Positions 44,178 through 54,040 of a stretch of DNA of 64,000 bases are shown here, one piece after another. Location: positions 62,001 to 126,000 of the forward strand of contig NZ_OCTS01000003.1 in NCBI RefSeq assembly GCF_900232865.1, written 5' to 3'. How positions within the stretch are numbered: the first letter of the stretch is position 1; each line of letters starts with the position of its first letter. This DNA comes from Corynebacterium dentalis. Lineage in GTDB: Bacteria; Actinomycetota; Actinomycetes; Mycobacteriales; Mycobacteriaceae. The notes under the pieces were generated by a model. The model worked only from the letters and a program-made list of their open reading frames with translations, did not search any database and was not told the origin of the DNA. The position numbers and the translations under genes are program-made.

Positions 44178-47100
44178 GTGGCAGCACAGATCCCTAGCCA
44201 ATACCTCCGCTCCCCCGAAGCTCCTACCGCACGCACGCTGCTGGATGTCCTCCGTGACACCACGCAGCGCTACCCGGACGCGCCAGCCATCGATGATGGC
44301 CACGGTGTCATCACTTACTCCGAACTACTCACCGAAGTCCTAGACACCGCAGACTGGCTCGCCTCCAAGGGCATCCGCCGCGGCGATCGCATCGGCATCC
44401 GCATGCCCAGCGGACAGCGCAGCCTATACATCGCCATCCTCTCCACCATCGCCGCTGGCGCCGCCTACGTGCCGGTCGATGCGGACGACCCCGAGGAACG
44501 CGCCGAACTCGTCTTCGGCGAAGCACATGTGCAGGCCATCTACACCGCAGACGGCTTGAAGATGAGCGCGGACAGCGCCGAGTTGGCGTCGAGAAAAAAG
44601 GTCACCGAAACCGGCCCGGACCTGGACACGGACGCATGGATCATCTTCACCTCCGGCTCTACCGGCAAGCCCAAGGGCGTGGCCGTGAGCAACCGCAGCG
44701 CGGCGGCCTTCGTGGACGCGGAAGCGGAGATGTTCCTGCAGGGCGAGCCGCTGGGCCCCGAGGATCGCGTGCTGGCAGGTCTGTCCGTTGCGTTCGACGC
44801 CTCCTGCGAGGAAATGTGGCTGGCCTGGCGCAATGGTGCCTGCTTGGTGCCCGCCCCGCGCTCCCTCGTGCGCTCCGGTGTGGACCTGGGACCGTGGCTG
44901 ATCTCCAAGGACGTCACCGCCGTGTCCACCGTGCCTACCCTTGCCGGACTATGGCCAGATGAAGCTTTGGACGCCGTCCGCCTGCTGATCTTCGGCGGTG
45001 AAGCCTGCCCTCCGGAACTAGCGCAACGCCTCGCCACGGACTCCCGCGAGCTGTGGAATACCTACGGCCCCACCGAAGCCACAGTGGTGGCATGCGGCAC
45101 CACGATGGACGGCATCAAGCCCGTGTCCATCGGCCTGCCTCTACGCGGATGGGACCTGGCCGTGGTGGATGCGAACAACCAACCCGTGGCGATGGGTGAG
45201 GTCGGCGAGCTCATCATTGGTGGCGTAGGCCTTGCCCGCTACCTGGACCCAGCCAAGGACGCGGAGAAGTTCGCCCCCATGCCGGAGCTGGGATGGGATC
45301 GCGCGTATCGCTCGGGCGATCACGTTCGCTTGGAAGAAGACGGCCTGTACTTCGTGGGCCGTATGGATGACCAGGTCAAGATCGGCGGACGTCGAATCGA
45401 GCTGGGCGAGGTGGATTCCGCGCTCAGTTCCCTGGACAACGTTCGCAGCGCGGCCGTGGTAGTACAAACCACCGGCGGCGGTGACAAAGTGCTGGTGGGA
45501 TACGTCTCGCCAGAGGAAGGCTCCGCGGAGGGATTCGATACCACAGCAGCCATGACTCAGCTGCGCGACCGTTTGCCTGCCGCGATGATCCCGCGCCTGT
45601 GCGCGCTGGATTCCCTCCCCGTGACCACCTCCGGCAAGGTCGATAAGAAGGCCTTGCCGTGGCCGTTGCCGTCGCAGGGCGAAGCGTCCTTTGATAACCC
45701 GACGCAAGAATGGCTCGCCGGGCTGTTCTCCGATGCCTTGGGCACTACGGTTCTCAGCGCCGACGTGGACTTCTTCACCCTCGGCGGCACCTCGCTGGCT
45801 GCTGCCACGCTCATCGCTCAGGTACGCGAGCGTGTTCCCGAGGTGTCCGTGCGCGACCTCTACGATCACGCTCGCTTGGGCTCTTTCGCCGAGCACGTGG
45901 ATAGCTTCGTGGGCGATGGCTCTGCGGGTTCCGCCGGACTCCTCGGTTCCTCCAGCGAGGACGGCACCCCGAACACTCCAGAACTGCCACCCGTAATCCC
46001 GGTGGGCGCTGGTACCCGCGTGGCACAGGCGCTCATTCAGCTGCCAGCCATGACTTTGGCCGGCGCGCAGTGGGTGACCTGGCTGTTGGCGGGCAACTGG
46101 CTCATGCAAATCTTGGGCCTCAACGTTCTGCCCGGCACTCTGCCGGTGGAAGCCCTGGGACCGGGCAACCTTCCGTGGTGGCTAGTGCTCATCGCAGTGC
46201 TGATTTTCGCGACCCCGCTGGGCCGTCTGCCGCTGTCCGCGGTGCTCATCCGCGCGGTCACCGCGGGCATCGAGCCCGGCACGTACCGTCGCGGCGGCTT
46301 CACGCACCTGCGCATTTGGGCTGCCGAGCGCATCGCCGATACCTCCGGCGCCCGCGATGTTTCCGGCGCGACCTGGATCACCACGTATGCCCGTTGGCTA
46401 GGCGCCAACGTGGGCAAGGGTGTGCAGCTGCACACCTTGCCACCTGTCACGGGACTGCTGACGTTGGGCGACTACTGCTCCGTGGAGCAGGAAGTGGACA
46501 TTTCCACCTATTGGGTGGAACGCGACCAGGTGCACGTGGGCCGGATCGAAATCGGCAAGGCCGCTTCCATTGGTGCACGCAGCACGATTCTTCCCGGCGC
46601 CCGCATCGGTGCCAGCGCCTCTATCGAGGCGGGCAGCGCCGTCACCGCGCGCAAGAAGGTCAAGGCGAACGCGAGGTGGGCAGGTTCGCCTGCCCGCAAG
46701 GTGGGCAAGGTCCGCAACAACTGGCCGCAGGAAGCCCCTCCGCGCCGCCCCGCATGGGTCACTATTTACGGCGTGACCTCGATCGTGCTGTCCCTGCTTC
46801 CGCTGCTGGCGCTGGCCTCAGCTGCCGCCTTCGTCTTCTTCGGACTCTCCCTGAGCAACCTGGGCGCCACCGGCAGCGTCTCCCTGGGCAGCTTCTTGGC
46901 GTACTCCGCCCTGTGGGCCGCCCCGGCTGGTCTCCTGGCCTTCGCGGTGTACATGGGCTTGACCTGGATTTTGGTGCGCGCGCTCTCCCTGGGCCTGCAG
47001 CCGGGCGTGGTGCCCGTGCGTTCTGCCCGTGGCTGGCGCATCTGGTCCATCGAACGGCTCATGGACGCCGCCCGCACGCACCTGTTCCCGCTGTACGCAG

Positions 47101-48161
47101 CTCAGCTCACCCCGCTGTGGTTCCGCAGCTTGGGCGCGCAGATTGGTAAGGATGCGGAGATCTCCACCGCGGTCATGGTGCCGCGTTTCGCCGAGGTCAA
47201 GGAAGGCGCGTTCCTCGCCGATGACACGATGGTCGGCGGTTACGAGCTCGGCGGTGGCGGCTGGATGCTCTCCGGTCACACCCGCGTGGGCAAGCGCAGC
47301 TTCTTGGGCAACTCAGGCATCGCTGGTCCGCAGCGCAATTTGAAGAAGAATTCGCTGGTCGCGGTGCTTTCTTCCACCCCGAAAAAGACCAAAGCTGGTT
47401 CCAATTGGATGGGTTCGCCGCCGGAGCGTTTGCGTCGAGTAGAAGTCGATTCGGAAGGCGACAACCGCACCTACAACCCCACCTTCACGCTGAAATTCGC
47501 GCGCGGCGTGGTGGAAACCTTGCGCCTGTTGGCCCCCATGGTGTCCACGATGCTGTTCGTGGCGGTACTGGCCGTCATGCAATGGGTGCTGGTCCACGGT
47601 GGTGTGTGGGTTCTCTTTGCGACGTCAGGGTTGATTCTCATCGGTGCCGGCTTCTTTGCCGCACTGGTGACTGTCTTGATGAAGTGGCTGTGCGTGCAGC
47701 AGATCAAGGCGGGCGACCACGCGCTGTTCAGCGGCTTCGTGTGGTTTAACGAGCTGCAGGATCAGTTTGTGGAAACCGTGGCCGGCCCGTGGTTCCTGGC
47801 TCATACCTTGGGCACGGGCAGCTTGAACATTTTCCTGCGCGCACTGGGCGCCAAGATCGGCCGCGGCGCGTGGATGGATTCCTACTGGCTGCCGGAGGCG
47901 GACTTGGTGCGCATCGGCCGCGGTGCGACCGTGGGGCCGGGCTGCGTGGTGCAGACCCACCTGTTCCAGGACCGCGTGATGAGCTTGGACGAGGTCACGG
48001 TGGCCGAAGGCGCCACGATGGGCCCACACTCAGTGGCGCTTCCGGCTGCCGCACTAGCGAAGAACGCAGCAGTAGGCCCTGCCTCCCTGGTGATGCGTGG
48101 CGACCACGTACCGCCAAATACCAGGTGGCAGGGCAATCCGATTGAGATCTGGCGGGATTAG
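44178..48161 (+). CDS. Pls/PosA-type membrane NRPS (poly-lysine-synthetase-like)
   Basis: 1327 residues, the length and layout of Streptomyces epsilon-poly-L-lysine synthetase (about 1319). An adenylation domain (about 1-495) has WIIFTSGSTGKPKGVAVSN, the acidic-residue motif FDASCEEMWLAW (Asp for the amino group), NTYGPTEATVV, and RMDDQVKIGGRRIELGE; a thiolation domain (about 510-580) has the phosphopantetheine serine in FFTLGGTSLAAA. No condensation or thioesterase domain is present. The rest alternates pairs of membrane helices with three left-handed beta-helix/acyltransferase-like soluble domains (e.g. IGKAASIGARSTILPGARIGASASIEAG), the tandem C domains of Pls. Predicted to polymerise a single amino acid at the membrane; the monomer is unknown. 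Confidence 0.9.
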   Translation: MAAQIPSQYLRSPEAPTARTLLDVLRDTTQRYPDAPAIDDGHGVITYSELLTEVLDTADWLASKGIRRGDRIGIRMPSGQRSLYIAILSTIAAGAAYVPVDADDPEERAELVFGEAHVQAIYTADGLKMSADSAELASRKKVTETGPDLDTDAWIIFTSGSTGKPKGVAVSNRSAAAFVDAEAEMFLQGEPLGPEDRVLAGLSVAFDASCEEMWLAWRNGACLVPAPRSLVRSGVDLGPWLISKDVTAVSTVPTLAGLWPDEALDAVRLLIFGGEACPPELAQRLATDSRELWNTYGPTEATVVACGTTMDGIKPVSIGLPLRGWDLAVVDANNQPVAMGEVGELIIGGVGLARYLDPAKDAEKFAPMPELGWDRAYRSGDHVRLEEDGLYFVGRMDDQVKIGGRRIELGEVDSALSSLDNVRSAAVVVQTTGGGDKVLVGYVSPEEGSAEGFDTTAAMTQLRDRLPAAMIPRLCALDSLPVTTSGKVDKKALPWPLPSQGEASFDNPTQEWLAGLFSDALGTTVLSADVDFFTLGGTSLAAATLIAQVRERVPEVSVRDLYDHARLGSFAEHVDSFVGDGSAGSAGLLGSSSEDGTPNTPELPPVIPVGAGTRVAQALIQLPAMTLAGAQWVTWLLAGNWLMQILGLNVLPGTLPVEALGPGNLPWWLVLIAVLIFATPLGRLPLSAVLIRAVTAGIEPGTYRRGGFTHLRIWAAERIADTSGARDVSGATWITTYARWLGANVGKGVQLHTLPPVTGLLTLGDYCSVEQEVDISTYWVERDQVHVGRIEIGKAASIGARSTILPGARIGASASIEAGSAVTARKKVKANARWAGSPARKVGKVRNNWPQEAPPRRPAWVTIYGVTSIVLSLLPLLALASAAAFVFFGLSLSNLGATGSVSLGSFLAYSALWAAPAGLLAFAVYMGLTWILVRALSLGLQPGVVPVRSARGWRIWSIERLMDAARTHLFPLYAAQLTPLWFRSLGAQIGKDAEISTAVMVPRFAEVKEGAFLADDTMVGGYELGGGGWMLSGHTRVGKRSFLGNSGIAGPQRNLKKNSLVAVLSSTPKKTKAGSNWMGSPPERLRRVEVDSEGDNRTYNPTFTLKFARGVVETLRLLAPMVSTMLFVAVLAVMQWVLVHGGVWVLFATSGLILIGAGFFAALVTVLMKWLCVQQIKAGDHALFSGFVWFNELQDQFVETVAGPWFLAHTLGTGSLNIFLRALGAKIGRGAWMDSYWLPEADLVRIGRGATVGPGCVVQTHLFQDRVMSLDEVTVAEGATMGPHSVALPAAALAKNAAVGPASLVMRGDHVPPNTRWQGNPIEIWRD

Positions 48162-49057
48162 TCGCCGATGGCGTCCCGTCCGCGCTTGACCAGCTTCGGA
48201 TCGGGCTCGCCCACCAGCTCGTGATCCTTGCCGGTGTACTCAAACTTGCTCAGCACGTAACGCATAGCGTTGATGCGGGCGCGCTTCTTGTCGTTGGACT
48301 TGATGGTGATCCACGGAGACTCGTTAGTGTCCGTGTAGCGGAACTGCTCTTCCTTGGCGCGGGTGTAATCATCCCAGCGATCCAGAGACGCCAGGTCCAT
48401 CGGAGACAGCTTCCACTGGCGCACAGGATCCACCTGACGGATGGCAAAGCGGGTGCGCTGCTCCTTGCGGGTCACAGAGAACCAGAACTTGGTCAAAGAA
48501 ATGCCGGAACCGAGGATCATGTTCTCTAGCATCGGAACCTCACGCAGGAACTCTGCGTGCTGGGACTCGGTGCAGAATCCCATCACGCGCTCCACGCCGG
48601 AGCGGTTGTACCAGGAGCGGTCGAAGAAGACGATCTCTCCCCCAGCTGGGAAGTGTTCGATGTAGCGCTGGAAGTACCACGAGGTGGACTCACGCGGGGA
48701 CGGCTTTTCTAGGGCGACGGTGCGCGCACCGCGAGGGTTGAGGTGCTCGTTGAAGCGCTTGATGGTGCCACCCTTGCCGGCGGCATCGCGGCCCTCGAAA
48801 AGGATGATGTGCTTCTGTCCCGTTTCCTTGGTCCAGTTCTGCCACTTCAGCAGCTCGATCTGCAGGGAGCGCTTGGTGGTCTCGTACTCCTCGCGGCTCA
48901 TGCGATTGTCATAAGGGTACTGATCGCGCCAGGTATCTACGCGGTGGCCGTCTGGGGTAATCAGTGTGGGATCATCCTCATCGGAATCATCCACGAGGTA
49001 GCCCTCGGTGGCGGCGAGGTCTACAAGGTGGAAATCGTCCTGATTGTCATCGGCCAT
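48158..49057 (-). CDS. ppk2: Polyphosphate kinase 2
   Basis: Phosphorylates nucleoside diphosphates with polyphosphate or the reverse. Class I PPK2 of 299 residues: Walker A IILFEGRDAAGKGGTIKRF, Walker B EIVFFDRSWYNRSGVERVMGF and the lid KWFSVTRKEQRTRF-type arginines. An acidic N-terminal tail (about 1-45) precedes the core. Start ATG 49057, with AAGGAG upstream. The end overlaps the Pls-like stop by 4 nt tail to tail. In C. glutamicum a ppk2 gene also lies beside the porin and groEL2 genes. Confidence 0.95.
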   Translation of the reverse strand: MADDNQDDFHLVDLAATEGYLVDDSDEDDPTLITPDGHRVDTWRDQYPYDNRMSREEYETTKRSLQIELLKWQNWTKETGQKHIILFEGRDAAGKGGTIKRFNEHLNPRGARTVALEKPSPRESTSWYFQRYIEHFPAGGEIVFFDRSWYNRSGVERVMGFCTESQHAEFLREVPMLENMILGSGISLTKFWFSVTRKEQRTRFAIRQVDPVRQWKLSPMDLASLDRWDDYTRAKEEQFRYTDTNESPWITIKSNDKKRARINAMRYVLSKFEYTGKDHELVGEPDPKLVKRGRDAIGD

Positions 49058-49260
49058 GCTTAAGCGCTCCTTAAACTGTGTATGCTCCGCGCATTCGCCG
49101 TGTTGACGACGCACTCATTCGCTACCCGCTCCCCAGCGCACAAATTGCTTGATGAGAAGCGCAATATCTAATTCTCAGTCTATCCCGAGGGTGGTCTACT
49201 TCGCGGGGTGAAGAGCATACGCTCCCCCGTTTGCCCGCGCACAGGCGTTCGGGCAGAGAA

Positions 49261-49290
49261 AAATCCCCGGCACGAAAGTGCCGGGGATTT
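49261..49290 (-). terminator. Terminator of the porin gene
   Basis: AAATCCCCGGCAC (49261-49273) and GTGCCGGGGATTT (49278-49290) form a perfect 13-bp stem with a 4-nt loop; on the minus strand TTTTTCTC follows. It lies 22 nt behind the porin stop and is also fairly symmetric for the other strand. Confidence 0.88.
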
Positions 49291-49311
49291 TCGGTTCAAC
49301 CGAAGGCAGAA

Positions 49312-49449
49312 TTACTCTGCAGCGTTCCAGCCAGCGATGACCTCGAGGACTGCGAAAATGCCGGAGAACAGGTCGCCCAGTCCGCCGAAGATGTCGCCGA
49401 ATCCACCGAAGAAGGCGCTGAGCTGCTCAAGAATTACTGGTGCTTCCAT
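49312..49449 (-). CDS. porA: Small PorA-type cell-wall channel protein, 45 residues
   Basis: Corynebacterial porins are tiny proteins without export signal that build channels in the mycolate outer layer. This one starts at ATG 49449 behind AGGGAGA (spacing about 6) and runs 45 residues, the length of C. glutamicum PorA. It contains only acidic charges (six Asp/Glu, no Lys/Arg) and an amphipathic heptad series GGFGDIF, GGLGDLF, SGIFAVL. It lies between ppk2 and groEL2 exactly like porA/porH in C. glutamicum and the single porin gene of C. jeikeium, and is followed by a strong terminator. No PorH partner is seen. Identification rests on position, size and composition; sequence identity to known porins is low by eye. 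Confidence 0.8.
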   Translation of the reverse strand: MEAPVILEQLSAFFGGFGDIFGGLGDLFSGIFAVLEVIAGWNAAE

Positions 49450-49905
49450 GATATTTCTCCCTAATCAGAGGCGTCACACTCGGGTTTCGAGTGGACTTTA
49501 GTTTCTTTTCCTTGACGCCCCTGGTGAGGCTGTCGAGGGTTACTTTAATCGGATCTGCAGCATGTTCAACCCCTAGAGAAGCATTATTTTCAGATTCCCC
49601 CATTGTCGCTCTCAGGTTCCACCAATGAATCCGTGACCCAATCGATATATCTGCAGGTGAATCGCGATTTAGCTTGGCTGGTCCATCAGCGTTACACAGC
49701 GGATTGAAATACCCCCACCAAGCACCCCCATGACAGTCTCTGACCTGCTGTTTACCTTTAGTTTACTTTATGTTTGCAGCCCGTTCGTCACATGCGCAGC
49801 CACCGCAAAACAGACGCCGATTCAAACGCAAAAAACGGCACCGCCGTGGCGTCGGACGAAGAAAACCGAACGCGCGAAAACGGTGCCGTCAAGGAAACAG
49901 AAGGT
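49450..49905. other. Porin-groEL2 intergenic region (456 nt)
   Basis: Contains the porin leader (AGGGAGA) and, at its right end, the groEL2 terminator. A 58-codon hydrophilic minus-strand reading frame at 49427-49603 overlaps the porin start but has no convincing ribosome site and no porin-like composition. No PorH-like small gene was recognised. The stretch 49640-49790 is AT-richer than its surroundings and may hold the porin promoter. Confidence 0.5.
49835..49889 (-). terminator. Terminator downstream of groEL2
   Basis: ACGGCACCG (49835-49843) pairs with CGGTGCCGT (49881-49889); on the minus strand the second arm is followed by TTTTTTGCG. The loop is about 37 nt. Confidence 0.7.
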
Positions 49906-51642
<1,737 letters not shown>

Positions 51643-51666
51643 TCACTGCATCTGATGGTGCATTTA

Positions 51667-51693
51667 TTGGCACTCAAATGCTTCAAGTGCTAG
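51667..51693. promoter_or_regulatory. CIRCE element, proximal to groEL2
   Basis: TTGGCACTC-N9-AAGTGCTAG, a 27-bp near-match to the HrcA operator TTAGCACTC-N9-GAGTGCTAA, about 118 nt upstream of the groEL2 start. Confidence 0.85.
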
Positions 51694-51701
51694 CCACCGT
51701 T

Positions 51702-51728
51702 TTAGCACTCCCCCATATCGAGTGCAAG
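51702..51728. promoter_or_regulatory. CIRCE element, distal to groEL2
   Basis: TTAGCACTC-N9-GAGTGCAAG; the left half equals the CIRCE consensus. It starts 8 nt from the other copy and ends 55 nt before the divergent dipeptidase start, so it may also influence that gene. Confidence 0.9.
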
Positions 51729-51783
51729 ATTTGCGTGTAAGCCATCGCAGTCGACTGTCCAGCGCCGGAGTACCGTGTGAGGC

Positions 51784-53193
51784 ATGAGCATCGCACTACC
51801 AACTTCTGCAGACCAGATCACCCCGGAGCTCACCAATGAGCTCATCGAGTCCCACATGCCGTTTGTGTGGGAGTCCTTGAAGGAACTGGTGGCGTTCCAG
51901 TCCGTCCATTCTGTGCCGGGTTTGGAGGAGCATAACGCCGGCGCTGCCGCGTGGGTGGTGGAGCAGTTCCGTGCCGCTGGCATTCCCGTGGAGCCCTTCA
52001 AGACCACGGATGGCTCCACCTCGGTCATCGGAGTCAAGGAAGCCGCGGAAGGCTATCCCACCATTCTCTTGTACTCACACTTTGACGTTCAGCCAAGTGG
52101 CGTCGAAAAAGAATGGACCGCAGACCCATGGACGCTGACTGAGCGCGACGGCCGTTGGTACGGACGCGGCGCCGCCGATTGTAAGGGTCACGTGGTCATG
52201 CACCTGGCCGTGTTGCGGGCACTGCGTGAGTTGATCGACGCCGGCTCCGAGCAGCTAGACAAGATTGGCATCCGCGTAGTGGTGGAAGGTTCTGAGGAGC
52301 GCGGCGGATACGGCCTGGAGGATCTCCTGCATGCCCAGCCGGAGCTGTTCCGCGCAGACACGTTCCTCATCGCCGATAGTGGCAATGACGAGCTGGGGCT
52401 GCCCAGCGTCTGCAGCGCGTTGCGTGGTTCCGCTCCCGTCACCGTCACGCTGCGCACTATTGCTCAGCCCATGCACTCCGGGCAGTACGGCGGCGCGGCT
52501 CCGGATGCACTGCTGGAACTGATCAAGCTTTTGGGCACCCTGCACGATGACAACGGCCTGGTGGCCGTGGAAGGACTGACCTCCGACGCTGTGTGGGAAG
52601 GCGTGGGTCCGGACACGGATACTTTCCGTTGCAACGCGGGCGTGCTGGACGGCGTGGAGGTTCTGGGCGCGGAGCAAGGCATCGCGGCCAATGATCTAAC
52701 CGTGATGCGTCCGTCCATCACCGTGACCGGTCTGGATTCACTGAGCGTCGAGGACGCGATTAACGCGGTGCCTGGACGCGCCGCCGCTCAGGTCAGCCTG
52801 CGCGTGCCACCAGGAATGGATCCAGTGGCAGCCCAAGACGCGCTGATTGCGCACTTGGAAAGGCACCAGCCCAACGCGCAGATGGAGATCGAGCGTTCCA
52901 CGGTCGCCTCCGCGTTCCGGGCCGATACGTCCGGTCCCGCTCTCCAGCGTTTCAGCAAGGCCATCGGCGAGGTCTACGGCAAGTCCACGGTAGAGACCGG
53001 CAGCGGCGGCTCCATTCCGCTGACCAATGAGCTGCTCACCGCGTACCCAGATGCGGAGCTGGCGCTGTTCGGCATCGAGGAGCCGCTGTGCCGCATCCAC
53101 AGTGCGGACGAGTCCGTTGATCCTTCGGAGATTCTCCACATCGGCGCAGCGGAACTGCTGTTTTTGGCGCGAACAGCCACCGAAAGTGCGTAA
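51784..53193 (+). CDS. M20-family dipeptidase
   Basis: Cytosolic zinc metallopeptidase of 469 residues with the M20 ligands: YSHFDVQPSG (His), GRGAADCKGHVVMH (bridging Asp), VEGSEERGGYG (catalytic Glu and ligand), IADSGNDELG and the late His in RIHSADESV. The dimerisation domain lies between about 195 and 350 (QPMHSGQYGGAAPDALLEL). Probably cleaves dipeptides or similar amides; DapE or carboxypeptidase variants are less likely from length and motif context. It diverges from groEL2 across a 234-nt region with two CIRCE elements. Start ATG 51784. Confidence 0.92.
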   Translation: MSIALPTSADQITPELTNELIESHMPFVWESLKELVAFQSVHSVPGLEEHNAGAAAWVVEQFRAAGIPVEPFKTTDGSTSVIGVKEAAEGYPTILLYSHFDVQPSGVEKEWTADPWTLTERDGRWYGRGAADCKGHVVMHLAVLRALRELIDAGSEQLDKIGIRVVVEGSEERGGYGLEDLLHAQPELFRADTFLIADSGNDELGLPSVCSALRGSAPVTVTLRTIAQPMHSGQYGGAAPDALLELIKLLGTLHDDNGLVAVEGLTSDAVWEGVGPDTDTFRCNAGVLDGVEVLGAEQGIAANDLTVMRPSITVTGLDSLSVEDAINAVPGRAAAQVSLRVPPGMDPVAAQDALIAHLERHQPNAQMEIERSTVASAFRADTSGPALQRFSKAIGEVYGKSTVETGSGGSIPLTNELLTAYPDAELALFGIEEPLCRIHSADESVDPSEILHIGAAELLFLARTATESA

Positions 53194-53217
53194 CAATTTT
53201 CTCAACATGTGGGAAAT

Positions 53218-53247
53218 TTGCTTCCACTAGATGGTTTGAAGTAGGTT
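53218..53247 (+). promoter_or_regulatory. Promoter of the leader peptide / LeuA-like transcript
   Basis: TTGCTT (53218-53223), 18-nt spacer, TAGGTT (53242-53247). The predicted start of transcription falls at about 53254-53256, on or next to the leader-peptide ATG, so the mRNA would be leaderless. Confidence 0.5.
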
Positions 53248-53255
53248 TATTTCCC

Positions 53256-53306
53256 ATGAGCACCATTCTTATGCGAGTACCCAACCCGGGTGGAGGCGAG
53301 GACTGA
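53256..53306 (+). CDS. Possible 16-residue leader peptide
   Basis: Frame ATG at 53256 to TGA at 53304-53306 encoding MSTILMRVPNPGGGED. A promoter-like pair ends 8 nt before the ATG, and the second half of the frame forms one arm of a strong hairpin (53283-53325). Ile, Leu and Val codons lie early, so translation could sense branched-chain amino acids, as with the corynebacterial ilvB leader; no codon run is present, so this is a guess. Confidence 0.4.
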   Translation: MSTILMRVPNPGGGED

Positions 53307-53325
53307 CCCCTCCACTACCGGGGTT
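53283..53325 (+). promoter_or_regulatory. Hairpin overlapping the leader peptide (attenuator-like)
   Basis: AACCCGG (53283-53289) and GTGGAGG (53290-53296) pair with CCTCCAC (53309-53315) and CCGGGGTT (53318-53325), leaving small bulges. A second stem CCAGAT/ATCTGG (53350-53355, 53370-53375) lies just before the AAGGA ribosome site of the next gene. No T-run is present, so control would more likely be of translation than termination. Confidence 0.45.
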
Positions 53326-53395
53326 AGCGTGAACCGCATGAGCGTCGGTCCAGATAACACAGGAACCACATCTGGCACGTAAGGACCGATTAACA

Positions 53396-54040
53396 ATGAT
53401 GTTTGAAGAAAACGAGCGCACTATGAACGCCACCACTTTGATCCGATTCGCCCGCCCGGAATCGGAATGGAACAACCCCACCTACACCGCGACCAAGTCT
53501 GGTCCTTCGGGTACCAAGCGTCGTTCCACGGCAAAGACCTACTCCACCACCTCCACGTCGCGCATCGAGAAGCGTCGCATGCGCACGCGCAACTTCGCCG
53601 AGGATCCATTCCGCGCCCGCTTCGGACAGCGCCTGCCTTCCGGCATGCGCCAGGAAGCCCGCGGCATGGAGTGGAAGAAGTTCATCTCCACCTACGCCCC
53701 CTCTGCGATCCGGGTGGAGTACATGCGCAGCAACCGCCTGCGCGCAGGGCGCCACGAGTTCGAGATGTCCATCTCCGGCCTCAACGCCGAAGGTCAAGGC
53801 ACCCAGGCATCCATCACCGCAATGGGCCCTTCTTCTGCGATGACGCAGATCTTGGCTGATCACGGCTACAACGTGGAGATCCTGCAGTTCCACCAGTACG
53901 ACATCTTCGAAGCCACCGTGACTTTCATCTACACCACCCACAAGTCCAAGCGCATGTGGGCAGTGGGCTTCGGCGCGAACCGAGATCACTCGATCGCCAA
54001 CGCGCTGTGCTCGGCGGCTTCCCGTCTGTACGGCCTCTAA
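53396..54040 (+). CDS. Stand-alone LeuA regulatory-domain-like protein
   Basis: 214 residues. The C-terminal about 100 residues ([80 protein letters not shown]) resemble the allosteric dimerisation domain at the end of 2-isopropylmalate synthase, but no catalytic TIM barrel is attached. The first about 100 residues are basic and Arg/Ser/Thr-rich ([24 protein letters not shown]). ATG 53396 is preceded by AAGGA. It might bind a branched-chain amino acid and modulate LeuA or another enzyme; this is inference. The end overlaps the ligase gene tail to tail by 4 nt. Confidence 0.75.
   Translation: MMFEENERTMNATTLIRFARPESEWNNPTYTATKSGPSGTKRRSTAKTYSTTSTSRIEKRRMRTRNFAEDPFRARFGQRLPSGMRQEARGMEWKKFISTYAPSAIRVEYMRSNRLRAGRHEFEMSISGLNAEGQGTQASITAMGPSSAMTQILADHGYNVEILQFHQYDIFEATVTFIYTTHKSKRMWAVGFGANRDHSIANALCSAASRLYGL

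Noticed and set aside
44178..48161. Reading the Pls-like gene as a conventional peptide NRPS
   Set aside because: No condensation, epimerisation or thioesterase domain; membrane helices and beta-helix domains instead.
49427..49603. 58-codon minus-strand frame overlapping the porin start, possible PorH
   Set aside because: Hydrophilic and basic, unlike PorH; no convincing ribosome site; overlaps the porin start by 23 nt.
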